A stretch of 64,000 nucleotides of DNA from Antilocapra americana (GCA_007570785.1 ML664161.1:3742171-3806170), one strand, 5' to 3'. Positions 1 to 12,657 are shown, numbered from the stretch's first letter. Numbers and translations are program-made. The notes: generated by a model not told the origin, from the letters alone.

Positions 1-1740
1 TGTTGAGAACAATAAATATTTGTCTACCCATATGTCTCTACTCCAGATCTTCTCCCTCTCAAACTTACAATCTCCCCTTCCAGGCCTTGACCAGTCATCC
101 AAGTCCTTCCCCACTCCCTACAATTCAATGCTCACTCCAAAACAGTTTTTCTTTCCATTCAAACTAGATGACCAGTCAACATTCAAGATCCCTTTCATTG
201 GGAAGATTTCCTCTTTCACAGTATTTCAAGGTCACCTCATATACCAAACCAATCCATTCTTGAACAAAACTCTGAAGCCATCCTCCTTCATTAGTCATAA
301 ATGTGAGCACTCTCTGAGATTAACTTTAGAGACACTGTACAACAGTGGTGGTTTACATAACAGTTCTGAGCTCCCTGCACAGTGTTCTTATGTCCTCTGC
401 TACTGCTTAGGTGATCTCTAGAATATACTGCTTCATCTTACAATGGATATTTCATATTTTGCATATTTTCTGGACATGACCTATGAGTTGGTGGTCTGAC
501 ATTATCCATGACAGGAAATTCTGGCTACATTTGATATACTGTAGTTAGATTCTCTGTCTCTAGCAAGGCCCAGTAGAATGTGAAAGTTCTCTAACGCTCT
601 AATACATAAATCATGGCTTTCCTCTAGTCTAGTGGAATTAATTAATTCTTTTGATGAAAAGAAACTAGATGATGTGATAAAGTATAATTTAGGAAGATAT
701 TTTAAATAAGAATCATTTAATATTAGTCCAATTACCAATGATCCTTGTTATAATATTAATGAATCAAAAGTTACTTGAGATCATGTATCAAGATTGATCT
801 CTGTCCTTTCATATTTCCTTCATTCTATTTGCAATCCCTTACCCATCTCTCCCCTTTCCATGAGTTCTAAAACTTTCTAAGACAGCATGACATAGCTTGA
901 TGTTTATATAAATTAACTGTTCATTGTTCTCTTTCTGGGTTATAAATATCTAATGTAAGTGCTATAGTTGTGCTTTTTATTTCTTAAGTTCATTTTGAAT
1001 CCACTTCCAATAGTAATGGAAATAATGTATACATTATTAAAGTATTAATATAAACAGTAGCCATTACTAAAAAAGGAAGTGGATTAATATTTTAAAAATT
1101 GTTTTGTTATTTTGTGGGATTTTTTGTATTTACCATTTTTGCTTTGCTTATTTTGTCTTAGTGGCCAGTGCCCAAGTCATTTTTATTAAGCTCCATATAA
1201 TTTATCCTTCCGGTTACAGTTTGACTGTAACCCTGTCATTACTAGGTAGTAAAGTAAAAGGAGTCTTCCAGTGTAGGAAGTAGAAATCATCTTGAAATAA
1301 ATGGATGACATAAATCCCAAGAAATGGAAAACAGTGTTGATGGTCACTGCTTTCATTCTTAAACTTTTTAATAAATGAATGAATATCTATAAATACCTAG
1401 AATTTGACAAGAGAAATATACAAAAAGCAAAACCAAAAAGCTCAGTGACACTATTTCTTAAGTTTTTGGGGAATTAGTTGAGTTTATCTGCAGATAAAAT
1501 AAATAATTTTCTGATTTTTTCCATAAATTTATGGTTGAATCAGTATAAAATTTATATGTTTGAACATATGATGGACTTAACTTCACTTTTTCTGTTAAGA
1601 ATACTAGAGTTGTTTTTTTTGTGAAGATATCATCTAGTGAGACATCTTCAACTTAAAAAATATTAATTAACAGATTTTAACATTTTGTAGTTGGTTCATT
1701 ATTAATTTAACACTTCTAAATCACCCGCTCACTATTGATT
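1..1740. other. AT-rich sequence, no gene recognised
   Basis: I see no repeat family or coding signal I can name. A 133-residue open frame at 20-421 (+) lacks any recognisable domain and looks like chance openness in a pyrimidine-rich stretch. The rest is AT-rich and broken by stops in all frames. Confidence 0.5.
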
Positions 1741-1950
1741 GTTATTGTTGTTTAGTCACCAGTTCATTTCTGACTCTTTTGTGATCCCATACACTGTAGG
1801 CTGCCAGGCTCCTCAGTCCCTGAACTTTCCCAGGCAAGAATAATAGAGTGGGTGGCCATTTGCTTCTAAAGGGCATCTTCCTGACTCAGAAATCAAACCC
1901 ATATCCTGCAACGCAGGCAGATTCTTTACACTGAGCCATAATAGAAGCCC
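1741..1950 (-). mobile_element. Bov-tA SINE
   Basis: Antisense copy. The Bov-A body (tctgactcttttgtgatccc, then aggcaagaataatagagtgg) precedes the tRNA-like head, which in this orientation ends as gagccataatagaagccc. It is clearly diverged from the other copies, so it is an older insertion. No target-site duplication could be read. Confidence 0.85.
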
Positions 1951-2078
1951 AGATAAATATATACACATTTTAAGATAAATAATTTTAATCTATATAAATT
2001 CTTCCTCCAAAATTCTATATAATTGCAGATCAATAAAAAATTTAGAACTACAAAATAATATTACCAATCATTTCCATT

Positions 2079-4429
2079 CAGTCAGTTTAGTTCAGTCACT
2101 CTATCGTGTCTGTCTCTTTGTGACCCCATGAAACGCAGCATGCCAGGCCTCCCTGTCCACCAGCTTCTGGAGTTTACCAAAGTTCATGTTCATTGAGTCG
2201 GTGATGCAATCCAACCATCTGATCTTCTCTTGTCCCCTTATCCTCCTGCCCTCAATCTTTCCCAGCAAGGGTTTTTTTCAAATGAGTCAGCTCTTCACAT
2301 CAGATGGCCAAAGTACTGGAGTTTCAAAATGAACATTCAGGACTGATCTCCTTCAGGATGGCCTGTTTGAATCTCCTTGCAGTCCAAGGGACTCTCAAGA
2401 GTCTTCTCCAACACCACAGTTCAAAAGCATCAATTCTTTTGCACTCAGCTTTCTTTATAGTCCAACTCTCACATCCATACGTGACTGCTAGAAAAAACAT
2501 AGCCTTGACTCAACAGACCTTTGATGACAAAGTAATATCTCTGCTTTATAATATGCTGTCTAGGCTGATCATAACTTTCCTTCCCAGGAGTAAGTATCTT
2601 TTAAAGTCATGGCTGCAATCACCATCTGCAGTGATTTTGGAGCTCCCCAAAATAAAGTCAGCCACTGTTTCCACTGTTTCCCCATTTATTTGTCATGAAG
2701 ACATTGGACTGGATGCCATGATCTTAATTTTCTGAATGTTGAGCTTTAAGTTAACTTTTCCACTCTATCCTCTTTCACTTTCAACAAGAGGCTCTTTAGT
2801 TCCTCTTCACTTTCTGCCATAAGGGTGATGTGATCTGCATATATGAGGTTATTGATATTTCTCCCAGTAATCTTCATTCTAGCTTGTGCTTCTTCTAGCC
2901 CAGCATTTCTCATGATGTATTCTGAACTAAGTTAAATAAGCAGGGTGAAAATATACAGCCGTGACATACTCCTTTTCCTATTTGGAACAAGTCCATTGTT
3001 ACATGTCCAGTTCTAACTGGTGCTTCTTGACCTGCATATAGGTTTCTCAAGAAGCAGGTCAAGTGGTCTGGTATTCCCATCTCTTTCAGGATTTTCCACA
3101 GTTTATTGGGATCCACAGAGTCAAAGGCTTTGGCATAGTCAATAAAGCAGAAATAGATGTTTTCCTGGACACTCTTGCTTTTTCGATGATCCATGGGATG
3201 TTGGCAACTTGATTTCTGATTCCTCTGCCTTTTCTAAAACCAGCTTGAACATCTGGAAGTTCACAGTTCATGTATTGCTGAAGCCTGGCTTGGAGAATTT
3301 TGAGCATTACTTTACTAGCATGTGAGATGAGTGCAATTTGAGCAATCTTTGGTATTGCCTTTCTTTGGGATTAGAATGAAAACTGACATTTTCCAGTCCT
3401 GTGGCCACTGCTGAGTTTTCCAAATTTGCTGGCATATTGAGTGCAGCACTTTCACAGCATCATCTTTCAGGATTTGAAATAGCTCAACTGGAATTCCATC
3501 ACCTCCACTAGCTTTGTTCATAGTGATGCTTCCTAAAGCCCACTTGACTTCACATTCCATGATGTCTGGCTCTAGGTGAATGATCATACCATTGTGATTA
3601 TCTGAGTCATGAAGTTCTTTTCTGTACAGTTCTTCTGTGTATTCTTGCCACCTATGCTTAATATATTCTGTTTCTGTTAGTTCCATACCATTTATGTCCT
3701 GTATTGAGCCCAGATTGCATGAAATGTTCCCTTGGTATCTCTAATTTTCTTGAAGAGATCTCTAGTCTTTCCCATTTTATTGTTTTCCTGTTTCTTTTTG
3801 CATTGATCACTGAGGAATGCTTGCTTATCTCTCCTTGCTATTGTTTGGAACTCTGCATTCAAATGGGTGTATCTTTTCTCCTTTTCTTTTGGCTTCTCTT
3901 TTTTTCACAGCTATTTGTAAGTCCTCCTGAGACAGTCATTTTTCTTTTTTGCATTTCTTTTTCTTGGGGATGGTCTTAATCCAAGTCTCCTGTACAATGT
4001 CATGAAACATCATCAATAGTTCATCGGGTACTCTGTCTATCAGAACTAGTCCTTTAAATCCATTTCTCATTTCCACTGTATAGTCATAAGGGATTTGATT
4101 TAGGTCATACTAGAATGGTCTAGTGGTTTTCCCCATTTTCTTCAGTTTAAGTCTGAATTTGGCAATAAGGAGTTCATGATCTGAGCCACAGTCAGCTCCC
4201 AGTCTTGTTTTTGCTGACTGTATAGAGCTTCTCCATCTTTGGCTGCAAAGAACATAATCAATCTGATTTCAGTGTTGGCCATTTGGTGATGTCCATGTGT
4301 AGAGTCTTCTCTTGTGTTGTTGGAAGTGGGTGTTTGCTAAAACCAGTGTGTTCTCTTGGCAAAATTGTATTAGTCTTTGCCCTGATTCATTCTGTACTCC
4401 AAGGCCAAATCCCTGGCTTTGGGCCAGAG
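2079..4429 (-). mobile_element. BovB (RTE) LINE, endonuclease C-end to 3' end
   Basis: The 3' tail of BovB lies at the low coordinate (cagtttagttcagtcactc). Moving up come the C-terminal part of the reverse transcriptase (RT) protein, the RT palm, the linker and the end of the apurinic-type endonuclease (YTWTSPNGQH at 4269-4298). RT motif A reads FIDYAKAFD at 3120-3146. Motif C at 2830-2841 reads YADH, with the second catalytic Asp changed to His. The frame is split between 2910-3194, 3086-3307 and 3315-3686, so the copy is dead. Its upper end is fused to a misplaced RT block (next entry). Confidence 0.92.
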
Positions 4430-4500
4430 GATCTCTGGTTCCTCTGCCTTTTCTAAATCCAGCTTGAACATCTGGAAGTTCACTGTTCACATACTTTTGC
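4430..4500 (-). mobile_element. BovB RT block out of order (DVQAGFRKGRG)
   Basis: This 71-bp block encodes VNSELPDVQAGFRKGRGTRD. In BovB that lies downstream of the endonuclease. Here it is joined in frame directly upstream of the endonuclease remnant, giving an 81-residue chimeric frame at 4269-4514. The same RT segment also occurs in its proper place at about 3200-3280 of the adjoining copy, so the order has been scrambled. Confidence 0.8.
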
Positions 4501-4855
4501 TTCTTGACCCACATGCAGGTTTCTCAGGAGGCAGGTAAGATGGCCTGGTATTCCCATCTCTTTAAGAATTTTCCAGTTTTTTTCTGATCCACATAGTCAA
4601 AGACTTTGGATAATCGATAAAGCAGAAGTAGATGTTTTTCTGGAATTCTCTTGTTTTTTTCTATGATCCAACTTTGTTTGTAGTGATGCTTCCTAAGGCC
4701 CACTTGATTTCATACTCCAAGATGTTTAGCTCTAGGTAAGTGATCACACCATCATAGTTATCTGTGTCTCTAAGATATTTTTTGTACAATTCTTCTATGT
4801 ATTCTTGCCACCTCTTTTTAATATCTTCTTCTTCTGTTCTTTTAGTTATTTTTAA
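4501..4855 (-). mobile_element. BovB fragment with internal deletion
   Basis: Going up in coordinate the segment matches the RT regions RNL-GQE (about 4510-4535), the YAK-FD motif A area (about 4580-4625, frameshifted), then jumps at about 4670 to the SITTNK/LEPD/RWQEY region that should lie some 330 bp further upstream. The intervening FRKGRG region is missing from this piece and sits displaced at 4430-4500. Confidence 0.8.
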
Positions 4856-4904
4856 CTTAAACCCATGTTAATTTTTCTACATTTAAATAAATAGGTAATA
4901 TCTT

Positions 4905-5185
4905 TTGGTATGTGTGTTAGTCTGCTAGGGCTGCTATAATAACATACCATTGACTGAATGATTTAAACAACAGGGATTTGCCTCTAGGTTTTGAGACTAG
5001 GAAGTCCAAGTTCAAGGTGCCAGAAGATTTCATTTCTATTTTGAGTTCTCTCTCTAGTTTGCAGATGAGCTGTGCTTCTCACCTTTTCACCTTCACACCT
5101 TCTTACTGTGCCCTCACATGGCAAAGGGGGTGAGAGCGAGAACTCTATTCTCCAGCACATGAATTTGGGGGGACATAAACATTTA
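4905..5185 (-). mobile_element. MaLR (MLT1-like) LTR, antisense
   Basis: The left end (gttagtctgctagggctgct) and right end (gaatttggggggacataaac) are the reverse complement of the two ends of MLT1-type LTRs. The stretch aagtccaagttcaaggtgcc and the Cys/Ser-rich-looking middle also match. It is shorter than a complete LTR, so an internal deletion is likely. The subfamily is not determined. Confidence 0.75.
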
Positions 5186-5234
5186 GACCATGGGATCACA
5201 AATAGACACAACTTAGTGACTGAACAACAAAACA
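5186..5234 (+). mobile_element. Bov-A/BovB 3' tail remnant
   Basis: The string ccatgggatcacaaatagac followed by acttagtgactgaacaacaa is the shared 3' end of Bov-tA and BovB. It is only about 50 bp long, so which parent it came from cannot be decided. Confidence 0.6.
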
Positions 5235-5373
5235 GTCTATAACAGTAAACATCTACTGTTTTTGTTTGTTTGTTTTTTGTTATGTATAATGATGAATACT
5301 TAAAGTTGGAAGCAATAAATATACAATATCTATTTAAATTCAGGTATCATTTCTTTCCCACCACAGGAATAGA

Positions 5374-6700
5374 AAATGTCAGTCCTCATCCCAGTTCCCA
5401 AGAAGGGTCGTACTAAAGAATGTTCAAAGCACTGGACAGTTTCACTGATGAGTGCATGCTGGTACGGCCATGCTCAAAATCTTGCATGCTGGGCTTCAGT
5501 TCAGTTCAGTTCAACATATGCAAACCAAGAACTTTTCAGATGTTCAAGCTGGCTTTAGCAAAGGCAGAGGGACTAGATATCAAATTGCCAACATTTGATG
5601 GATCATAGAGAAAGCAAGGAAATTCCAGAAAAACTTCTCTCTCTGTTTCATTGACTATGCTAAAGCCTTTGACTGTGTTGATCATAACAAACTGTGGAAA
5701 ACTCTTAAAGGGATGAGAATAACAGGCCGTCTTACCTGTCTCCTGAGAAACCTGTATCCGGGTCAAGAAGCAAGATTTAGAACCATCTATAGAATAACTG
5801 ATATCTCCAAGATTGAGAAAGGAGTACAAGAGGGCTATCTGCTGTCACCCTGTTTATTTGACCTATATACGGAGCATCATCATGGAAATGCCAGGCTAGA
5901 TGAGTTACAAGCTAGAATTAAGATAGGCAGGAGAAATATCAACAACCTCCAATATGTGGATGATACCACGCTAATGGCAGAAAGCAAAGAGCAACTAAAG
6001 AGCTTCTTGATGAGGATGAAGGAGGAGAATGAAAGAGCTGGCTTAAAACTAAATATTAAAAAAAAAAATTAAGATCATGGCATCCAGCCCCATTACTTCA
6101 TGGCAAATAGAAGGGGAAAAGGTGGAAATAGTGACAGATTTCTGCTTCTTGGGCTCTAAAATTGCTGCAGATGGTGACTGTAGCCATGAAATCAGAAGAC
6201 AATTGTTTCTTGGCAGGAAAGCTATGACAAACCTAAAGAGTGTGTTGAAAAGCAGAGACAATATTCTGCCAACAAAGGTCCATATGTCAAAGCTATGGTC
6301 TTCCCAGTGATCATGTATGGTTCTGAGAGTTGGACTGTAAAGAGGCAGAGTGCCAAAGAATTGATGCCTTTGAACTATATGTATGACTGGAGAAGACTCC
6401 TGAGAGTCCCTTGGACAGCAAGGAGTCAAATCTTAAACCCTGAATTGGAAGGACATCATTGGAAGGACTGATGCTGAAGCTGAAGCTCGAGTATTTTTGT
6501 TGCTTGATGCAAACAGCCAACTTATTGGAAAATTCCCTGATTCTGGGTAAGATTGAGGGCAGAAGGAGAAGAGGGTGTCAGAGGATGAGATGGTTGGATG
6601 CCCTCACTGATTCAATGGACATGAACTTGAGCAAACTTTGGGAGATGGTGAGGGACATGGAGGCCTGGCATGCTATAGTCCATGAGTGACTAAACAAAAG
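5374..6700 (+). mobile_element. BovB LINE, RT to 3' end
   Basis: 5'-truncated copy beginning in the RT region (SVLIPVPKKG at 5379). The frame 5713-6072 carries RNLYPGQEA, EKGVQEGYLLSPCLF and motif C YVDD at 5953-5964, so both catalytic aspartates remain. Frame 6077-6310 (DFCFLGSKIAADGDCSHEI) and frame 6459-6689 ([19 protein letters not shown]) continue the C-terminal part. Frameshifts and stops separate these blocks. Near 5490 the usual sequence is replaced by a short (ttcag)n run. Confidence 0.92.
5713..6310 (+). pseudogene. BovB reverse transcriptase remnant (motif C YVDD)
   Basis: Two consecutive open frames (5713-6072, 119 residues; 6077-6310, 77 residues) hold the palm and post-palm region of the BovB RT. 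An A-run and a stop near 6060-6072 separate them. Most sequence features of the RT family are readable: the GQE block, the SPCLF block (motif B area) and YVDD. There is no endonuclease and no intact start, so I regard it as a non-functional relic. Confidence 0.85.
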
Positions 6701-6794
6701 CAACACCATTTCTTTAAACACTTAAACAAAGGAAAATCATTTCATTTAAAGACAGTTCATTCAGTCTGTGAATAAAGCAGTAGACCAATGCACT

Positions 6795-6895
6795 CATTCT
6801 ATTATGTAGTGTCATCTCTGCATGTTAGCTAGGATTCTGTGAGCCTCAGTCTCTTCACCCCTAAAACTAGGTATTAGTAAAATGTTCTTTGTCAC
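6795..6895 (+). mobile_element. MIR SINE fragment
   Basis: The core-like string gagcctcagtctcttcaccc followed by ctaaaactaggtattagtaa resembles the MIR segment ending in a short A/G-rich block and a repeated ATA/GTA stretch. Only the central part is recognisable. Confidence 0.45.
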
Positions 6896-7030
6896 CAACT
6901 GTTTGGGTAAACAAATTAAAAAATTTTCAGCCACCTTAAAAGTAAAATACTGAAAAATTTTAAATTTAAATTAGAATTACTTAATTTGTTTGGAGCTGAT
7001 AGAATGGAAGATCAAGCTTTGTGTTTGGGA

Positions 7031-7033
<3 letters not shown>

Positions 7034-7064
<31 letters not shown>
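7034..7064. repeat. (TG)n microsatellite
   Basis: About 15 uninterrupted TG units followed by AT-rich DNA. The length suggests it may vary between individuals. Confidence 0.95.
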
Positions 7065-7066
<2 letters not shown>

Positions 7067-8637
7067 TTAAGCAGCTCTTTACTGTATATTTATATATTGT
7101 ATCTTATTATTTATATTTGAACAGCAATGTTTACCATGAGTATTTGTACTATTAAGTATAACTTTGATCTAAAATAAAAATTCACTTCAAGGTCAGATTA
7201 TATCTTTCAAGCTATAGGCAAGAGTCAGGGATTCTTTAAATCAGAGTTTTATCTGTGAAACACAATTCCAAATGAAAAATCACTTGTGAAGTTTAAAGTG
7301 CTATAGAAGCAGGTAGTAAAGCTATTTAAAAATGATTCCTATAAGTATGTCTTTTCATAAACTGCCTGGAAAATTCCATTATATACTTGAAAATTTCCAT
7401 TGAAAAGATCTAAGATGTCTGGACCATGACATAGCCAACACTATTATGTATATGTTACCACCAAAATTTCTAAATGTGATAGATTTGCCTTCAAAATAGA
7501 GAGGCTACCCACCCCTCAAAATGAGCCTATTAAAAAAAAAATCTCCCATTCAATCCTCTCAAGCAAAGCACCACAGTTCAATCCAGTGCTCTGTATCACG
7601 AAGAATTGTTTTATCTAATAAAACGATTCTATAATGAGCTTTGTTTTACACCTTTTCAATCATTAAGCAGTGAAGAGCTGGTGACATAGGAAGGTGAATA
7701 GGCAAACTGACAGGTAGATATGCTCTCAGAGGCAGTTTGTGGAAAGGTCACATCACATTTTTATTGTCTTTGTTTCTAAAAAAGAATGCTGGTTGCCTGG
7801 GTGCCTACACTCCAGCATTCAATTGAAAGTGAGGCAATTATTTTAGGCAAAAGACTTTCCAGTGGAAGTGTTTCATTTTTCAGTGCAAAACAGGGATCTT
7901 GCACTGCACCCTCCAGGCTTTGACTTCAGCTGTGTCAGCTGAGTGGATTCTGATTCTGAATGTAAAAATCTGATTCATAACGAGTTTGACACATGCTGCT
8001 TCAAAGAATTGAGGGAGCCTCCAAGTCTCATTCAGAGCTGCAGCCTGGCAACAGTTTCATTTTTGTCATCGAAGTTGTTTTTCTTTCACCCTTTAGCTTA
8101 ACAGAAACCAGAAAATTACTCTGAGAGGAGCTGCAGACTGCAACAGATGTGTTACACATAAATATACAGAAACATACAGAGAGCTCTGGAGAATATAAAC
8201 TAGTGTGATCCACAAAATCTGTCAATGACATATAATTCATTGCATTAAACAAAAATAAACATTACATTGATCTTGCCAATCATTATGAACAAAAAAATTT
8301 ACCTTCCAAGTAACATTTATGAAAATCTGTGAGTCGAAGAGATAATAAAATCCAAAAGTGGACTATTCTTATTGATATGTAAAAAAAAAAAAAAAAGACT
8401 GAGAATTTTTAAGCTGGTAACTTTCCTTTTTCTCATGCACCTGCAAAGGCATCTGATTTCTTATTTGTACTGAATGTACCAATCATTTAAATATCTCAAT
8501 ATAAGTTTGTTAGCTTAAAGCTATCCTGGTTCTGTGTACAGTTTGTTTCCCATAGTTTCACTTCAGTTTTCTTCATCACAACAATATCTTTTAAACACAA
8601 ACATAGATACGATTAATTATTCATAATTTATTGTGCA
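7065..8637. other. unassigned sequence, no gene seen
   Basis: No reading frame with a domain and no repeat that I recognise. The section about 7860-8060 is richer in G and C than its surroundings and is not an obvious repeat. A pure A-run of about 16 lies at 8381-8397. Confidence 0.5.
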
Positions 8638-9004
8638 TTGTGAATTGAATGTTAGTATCCTCCCACCCCACCTTAATGTGTATGTGAAAACTGAATACCC
8701 AATGTGTGAAAATACTTTGATATGGGGCCCTTGGGAGGTGATCAGTTCAAGAGATCAGAGTTTTCTTGGATGAAATTTGTGCCTTTAGGAAAAAGGCCCC
8801 ATAGAGCACCCTGTCCTTTTTGCCACAGGAGGTTACAGTGAGAAGACAGCTATCAGTAAAAAGCAGGTTCTAACCCCAAACTGAATCTGCCGGAGCCAGA
8901 ATCTCAGATTCCCAGTCTCCAGAATTGTGAGAAATCAATATTTATTGTTTACAAGCCACCCAACTTGTGGTAATTTTGTTACAGCAGCTTAACCAACTAA
9001 GACA
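8638..9004 (+). mobile_element. MaLR (MLT1-like) LTR, sense
   Basis: It starts with tgaattgaatgttagtatcc, carries gggcccttgggaggtgatca in the middle, and ends with tccagaattgtgagaaatca, then aagccacccaacttgtggta and cagcagcttaaccaactaag, all typical of MLT1-family LTRs. It is a solitary LTR with no internal retroviral sequence beside it. Confidence 0.8.
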
Positions 9005-9414
9005 TTGTGAGTCCCAGTCAATATTTTATTTTCTCCAAGAAAATTTGCACTTTATGGTTCATCCAATATTATCTGATCGTGACACTGTCTCAGGTAAAAA
9101 CTCTTCTATTCTCATGTGTGGAAAAGGGCAGACATTTTTCATGAAATAAGAAAATCCTTTTAAATGAACTTATCTACTCCAACTCTACTTGAGATTAATC
9201 CTCTTCCAGTATTTGGACTTTTACTAGACCACTGTTTAAGCACAAGTAGAAATTAAAATGATTAAATTTTATTATTTCAATACTTAAAATAATTTTAATG
9301 TTGGCTTCAAAGAATATTCATTTCAGAAATCTGGAAAATAGGTTAATCCCAAACTTTCTATCTCCTAGTAAAAGCTGGTAAACATATATATCCATACATA
9401 TACGGTTTCTCTCA
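9005..9414. other. unassigned sequence, no gene seen
   Basis: AT-rich DNA with no recognised repeat or coding signal. Confidence 0.5.
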
Positions 9415-9572
9415 TGTTGGAAAAGATTGACAGAAAAAGAAGAGGCCCACAAAAGATGAAATAGCTAGATAACATCACAGACCCAATGAACATGAATTTG
9501 AGCAAACTCTGGGAAACCTGGCGTTCTGCAGTTCACGGAGTCACGAAGAGTCAGACATGATTTAGGGACTGA
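9415..9572 (+). mobile_element. BovB 3' end fragment
   Basis: Short 5'-truncated copy: gaaaagattgacagaaaaag, then atgaatttgagcaaactctg and agtcacgaagagtcagacat match the last 160 bp of BovB. Confidence 0.85.
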
Positions 9573-9655
9573 ATAACGATATAGTTTATGTGTGTGTATG
9601 TATATATACTAACATATATATATACAGACACACACACATATATATATAAAATTAT
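9573..9655. repeat. mixed TA/TG/CA low-complexity tract
   Basis: Alternating tatgtgtgtatgtatatata, atatatatatacagacacac and atatatatata runs directly follow the BovB tail. LINE and SINE tails commonly seed such tracts. Confidence 0.85.
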
Positions 9656-11093
9656 CATTATTTAGCTACCATTGGAACCTCTATAAATGCTGTCTGTATA
9701 AATGTGTGAGACTACCTAAAATACTAATCAATTTAAGCATATTGAGGAAAAAATCTTTGTCATATTCTTTGTGGCTATCATCATGCAAGGCAATATAGGA
9801 TTTCTAAATTAATGATGGATTGAAGGAAGAAAATCTATCAACCCGTTTCTTTGGCTGAGTACATAAGGAAAAAGTGTTGCTGGGACAAGTAAATAACCAA
9901 TTGTTAATTAAATTGAGTAAATTTAATCTTTATAAAATTCTAATTTTGATGGAAACCTAATATTGATAAAATCCAGTATCAAGAAAACAACCACAGGTAA
10001 ACAAGTAATACTTTAAAAATGATAATTTATCCATATAAAACTAAACTGGGATGTAATAAGACAGTTGTCTTCCTGTATTGACTTTTCCTGTAGGAGTCAG
10101 AAATATCTATCAACAGTAAATTGTCTGGAGGTCTCCATGAAATGCAAGTAGAATATGCATATAACAAAGTGCCAAAGTGAAAATACAGAGCTTTATATTC
10201 ATCATTGTGAATTATAACTTTGAGTTGCATTGTAATCAAAATAAGCAAGAGTGATGCGTTATGCAGGTGAGAGTGAAGGAGTAGAAATTAATAATTTTCA
10301 TTGAATCAGTAAAACAATGGTATGAAATTTAGTACTCAATTCTAAGACTAGTACATTATTTATATTTTATAAATATTAGATGCAAATCTTTGAAAAAACA
10401 TGCATTGTACACCCTTGAATTTCTTATACAGTATGCATATATTTTCTTATTTCTGTTTCATATTTCTCTGTATCTTACTTATGTTGATCTTATTTCCATA
10501 GTTTTTTATTAATATGGGAATATAGTTCACACTATGATTTATAGACTGTTAGATGGTATATTTTGTGACACATAATTCTCTCATAGTAAGCTAACACTTC
10601 CTTGACTGGATTTTGGTACCCCTGTTACCATTAAAGAAAATCAAAGCAAAGCCAAAGGACACAATAGGATTTAATACTAAATTAGAAAAAATCATATGCA
10701 CTTAGTATTTGATAAATGGAAACAGGAGGGATTGTTGTAGAGTGTATTTACTCAGAAATTACTAGCCGATGATTACAACCTGATTCTTTGCTATTTGACT
10801 TTCAATAGTCTGAATGATTCCTGGATGTCACAGTAATGTTAATACCACAAAGCGAACACAGAGATCAAGGAGCCCTCTTCTCTTTCGCCTTTCTCTTCTG
10901 TCATTTACAGCGAGGGGCACTACAGATGAGAGATGTAGCAGCTACATAGATAAAATGAAATGTCACTGACATGATAGTAATATCACCTGAACAAAAATAT
11001 TTCTCTTGAGGTAATATTTGACATAAATGAGGAGGACTATAATCTTCACATTTCTAATGGATTTTTAAAACTAGCCCTTACCAGCATGGGTAA
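9656..11093. other. unassigned AT-rich sequence, no gene seen
   Basis: Frames are short and carry no domain. I recognise no repeat family. A modest GC-richer patch lies around 10830-10930. Confidence 0.5.
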
Positions 11094-11582
11094 TGTAATG
11101 GTTAGTTTTACAAGTCAGCTTGACTGGGCTACAGGATGCCTAGACATTGGTCAAATATTATTCTGACTGTTCCTGTGAGGATGTTTCTGGATAAGATTAA
11201 CATTTAAATTGATAATGTGAACAGAGAATATAGCTTTCCCTACTGTGTGTGGGCCTCATCCAATGCCTTGAAGGCTTGATTAGAATAAAAAGGCTGAAAT
11301 TCTCTCAAGTGAGAGACAGTTCTTTCTGCCTTCAAATGGAAGCAACTGCTCTTCCTGGATCTTGACCTGCCAGTTCTCAGACTGGAACCATACCCTTGGT
11401 TTCCTGGTTCTCAGGCCTCTGGATTTTGACTGAAATTACACCACAGGTTCTTCTGGTCTCTAGCTTGCATAATCACCCTGAAGATCGAGGGACTTGTCAG
11501 CATCGGTATTGACATGAGGAGATTTCTTAAACTTCTTTCCTATTATTTCTGCTTCTCTGGAGAACCCTGACTAACAGCTAGT
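11094..11582 (+). mobile_element. old mammalian LTR, probably ERVL-type
   Basis: It opens with tgtaatggttagttttacaa and closes with tctggagaaccctgactaac, a pair of ends I associate with an old mammalian LTR. The middle contains gggcctcatccaatgccttg. The subfamily is not determined. Confidence 0.5.
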
Positions 11583-11659
11583 ATGAAATCATTTCTATAT
11601 TTTATTTTTTTTATTGAATTGTAGTGAATGTATAATATTCTGAGTTTCACATGTAACTC

Positions 11660-12050
11660 ATAGAAAGTGCCAAAGAATTGATACTTTTGAACTGTGGTGC
11701 TGAAGAAGACTCTAAGAAGCCCTTGAAGAGCAAAGAGATCAAAACAGCTGATCCTAAAGAAAATTAACCTTGAATATTCATTGGAAGGACTGATGCTGAA
11801 ACTGAAACTCCAATACTTTGGCCACCTGATGTGAGGAGCTGACTCATTAGAAAAGACCCCAATGCTGAGAAAGATTGAAGACAGGAAGAGAAGGGGATAA
11901 CAGAGGACAGGATACTTGGATGGCATCACCAACTCAATGGACATGAATTTGAGCAAACTCTGGGAGACACTGAAAGACAGAGAAGCCTAGCATGAAGTAG
12001 ACCATGTGGTCACAAAAAGGCAAACACGACTGAGTGACTGAGCAATAACA
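11660..12050 (+). mobile_element. BovB 3' end inside the L1
   Basis: 5'-truncated copy: gtgccaaagaattgatactt at the start, gaaactccaatactttggcc in the middle and gactgagtgactgagcaata at the 3' tail. Stops and indels throughout. Confidence 0.9.
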
Positions 12051-12657
12051 AAACAACACGTATATAATATACTGACTCACAGTAAAGATTATACTCCATT
12101 TATAGTTTTAAATATTGGCTATAGTCCATGTTTTGTACAATGTGTTCTTGTAGCTTATATTTATACCTCTTACTCTGCTACCCCCAGATTGTCTTTCCCT
12201 GCTACACTCTCCCCACTATAACCACTAGTTTGTTCTCTATATCTGTGAATCTGCTTCATTTTTGTTATATTCACTATGTGGTTATACTTTTTAGATTCCA
12301 CATATAAAATAAACGATAAAGTATTTGTCTTTCCCTGTCTGATTTATTTCACTTAGCATAACACCCTCCATGTATATCCACATTGTGGTAGATGGCAAAA
12401 TTTCATTCTTACAGCTGCATAGTATCCCACTGTATATATAAACCACATCTTCTTAATCCACTCATCTATTGATGGACAATTAGGTTGCTTCTATAACTTG
12501 GCAAATGTAAATAATGCTACTATGAAAATTGAAGTGAGTGAATCTTTTCAAATTAGCGTTGTTACATTTTTTCAAATATATACCCATGAGTGGAATTGCT
12601 CTGTCATAAGGTAGTTCAATTTTTAGTTTTATGAGCAACCTCCATACTATTTTCTAT

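Noticed and set aside
20..421. 133-residue open frame as a gene
   Set aside because: No domain, no coding composition I can see, and it lies in a pyrimidine-rich AT-biased stretch.
5953..5964. YVDD motif as evidence of a retroviral pol gene
   Set aside because: The surrounding protein (GQE, SPCLF, GSKIAADGDCSHEI) is BovB. The second residue is simply mutated.
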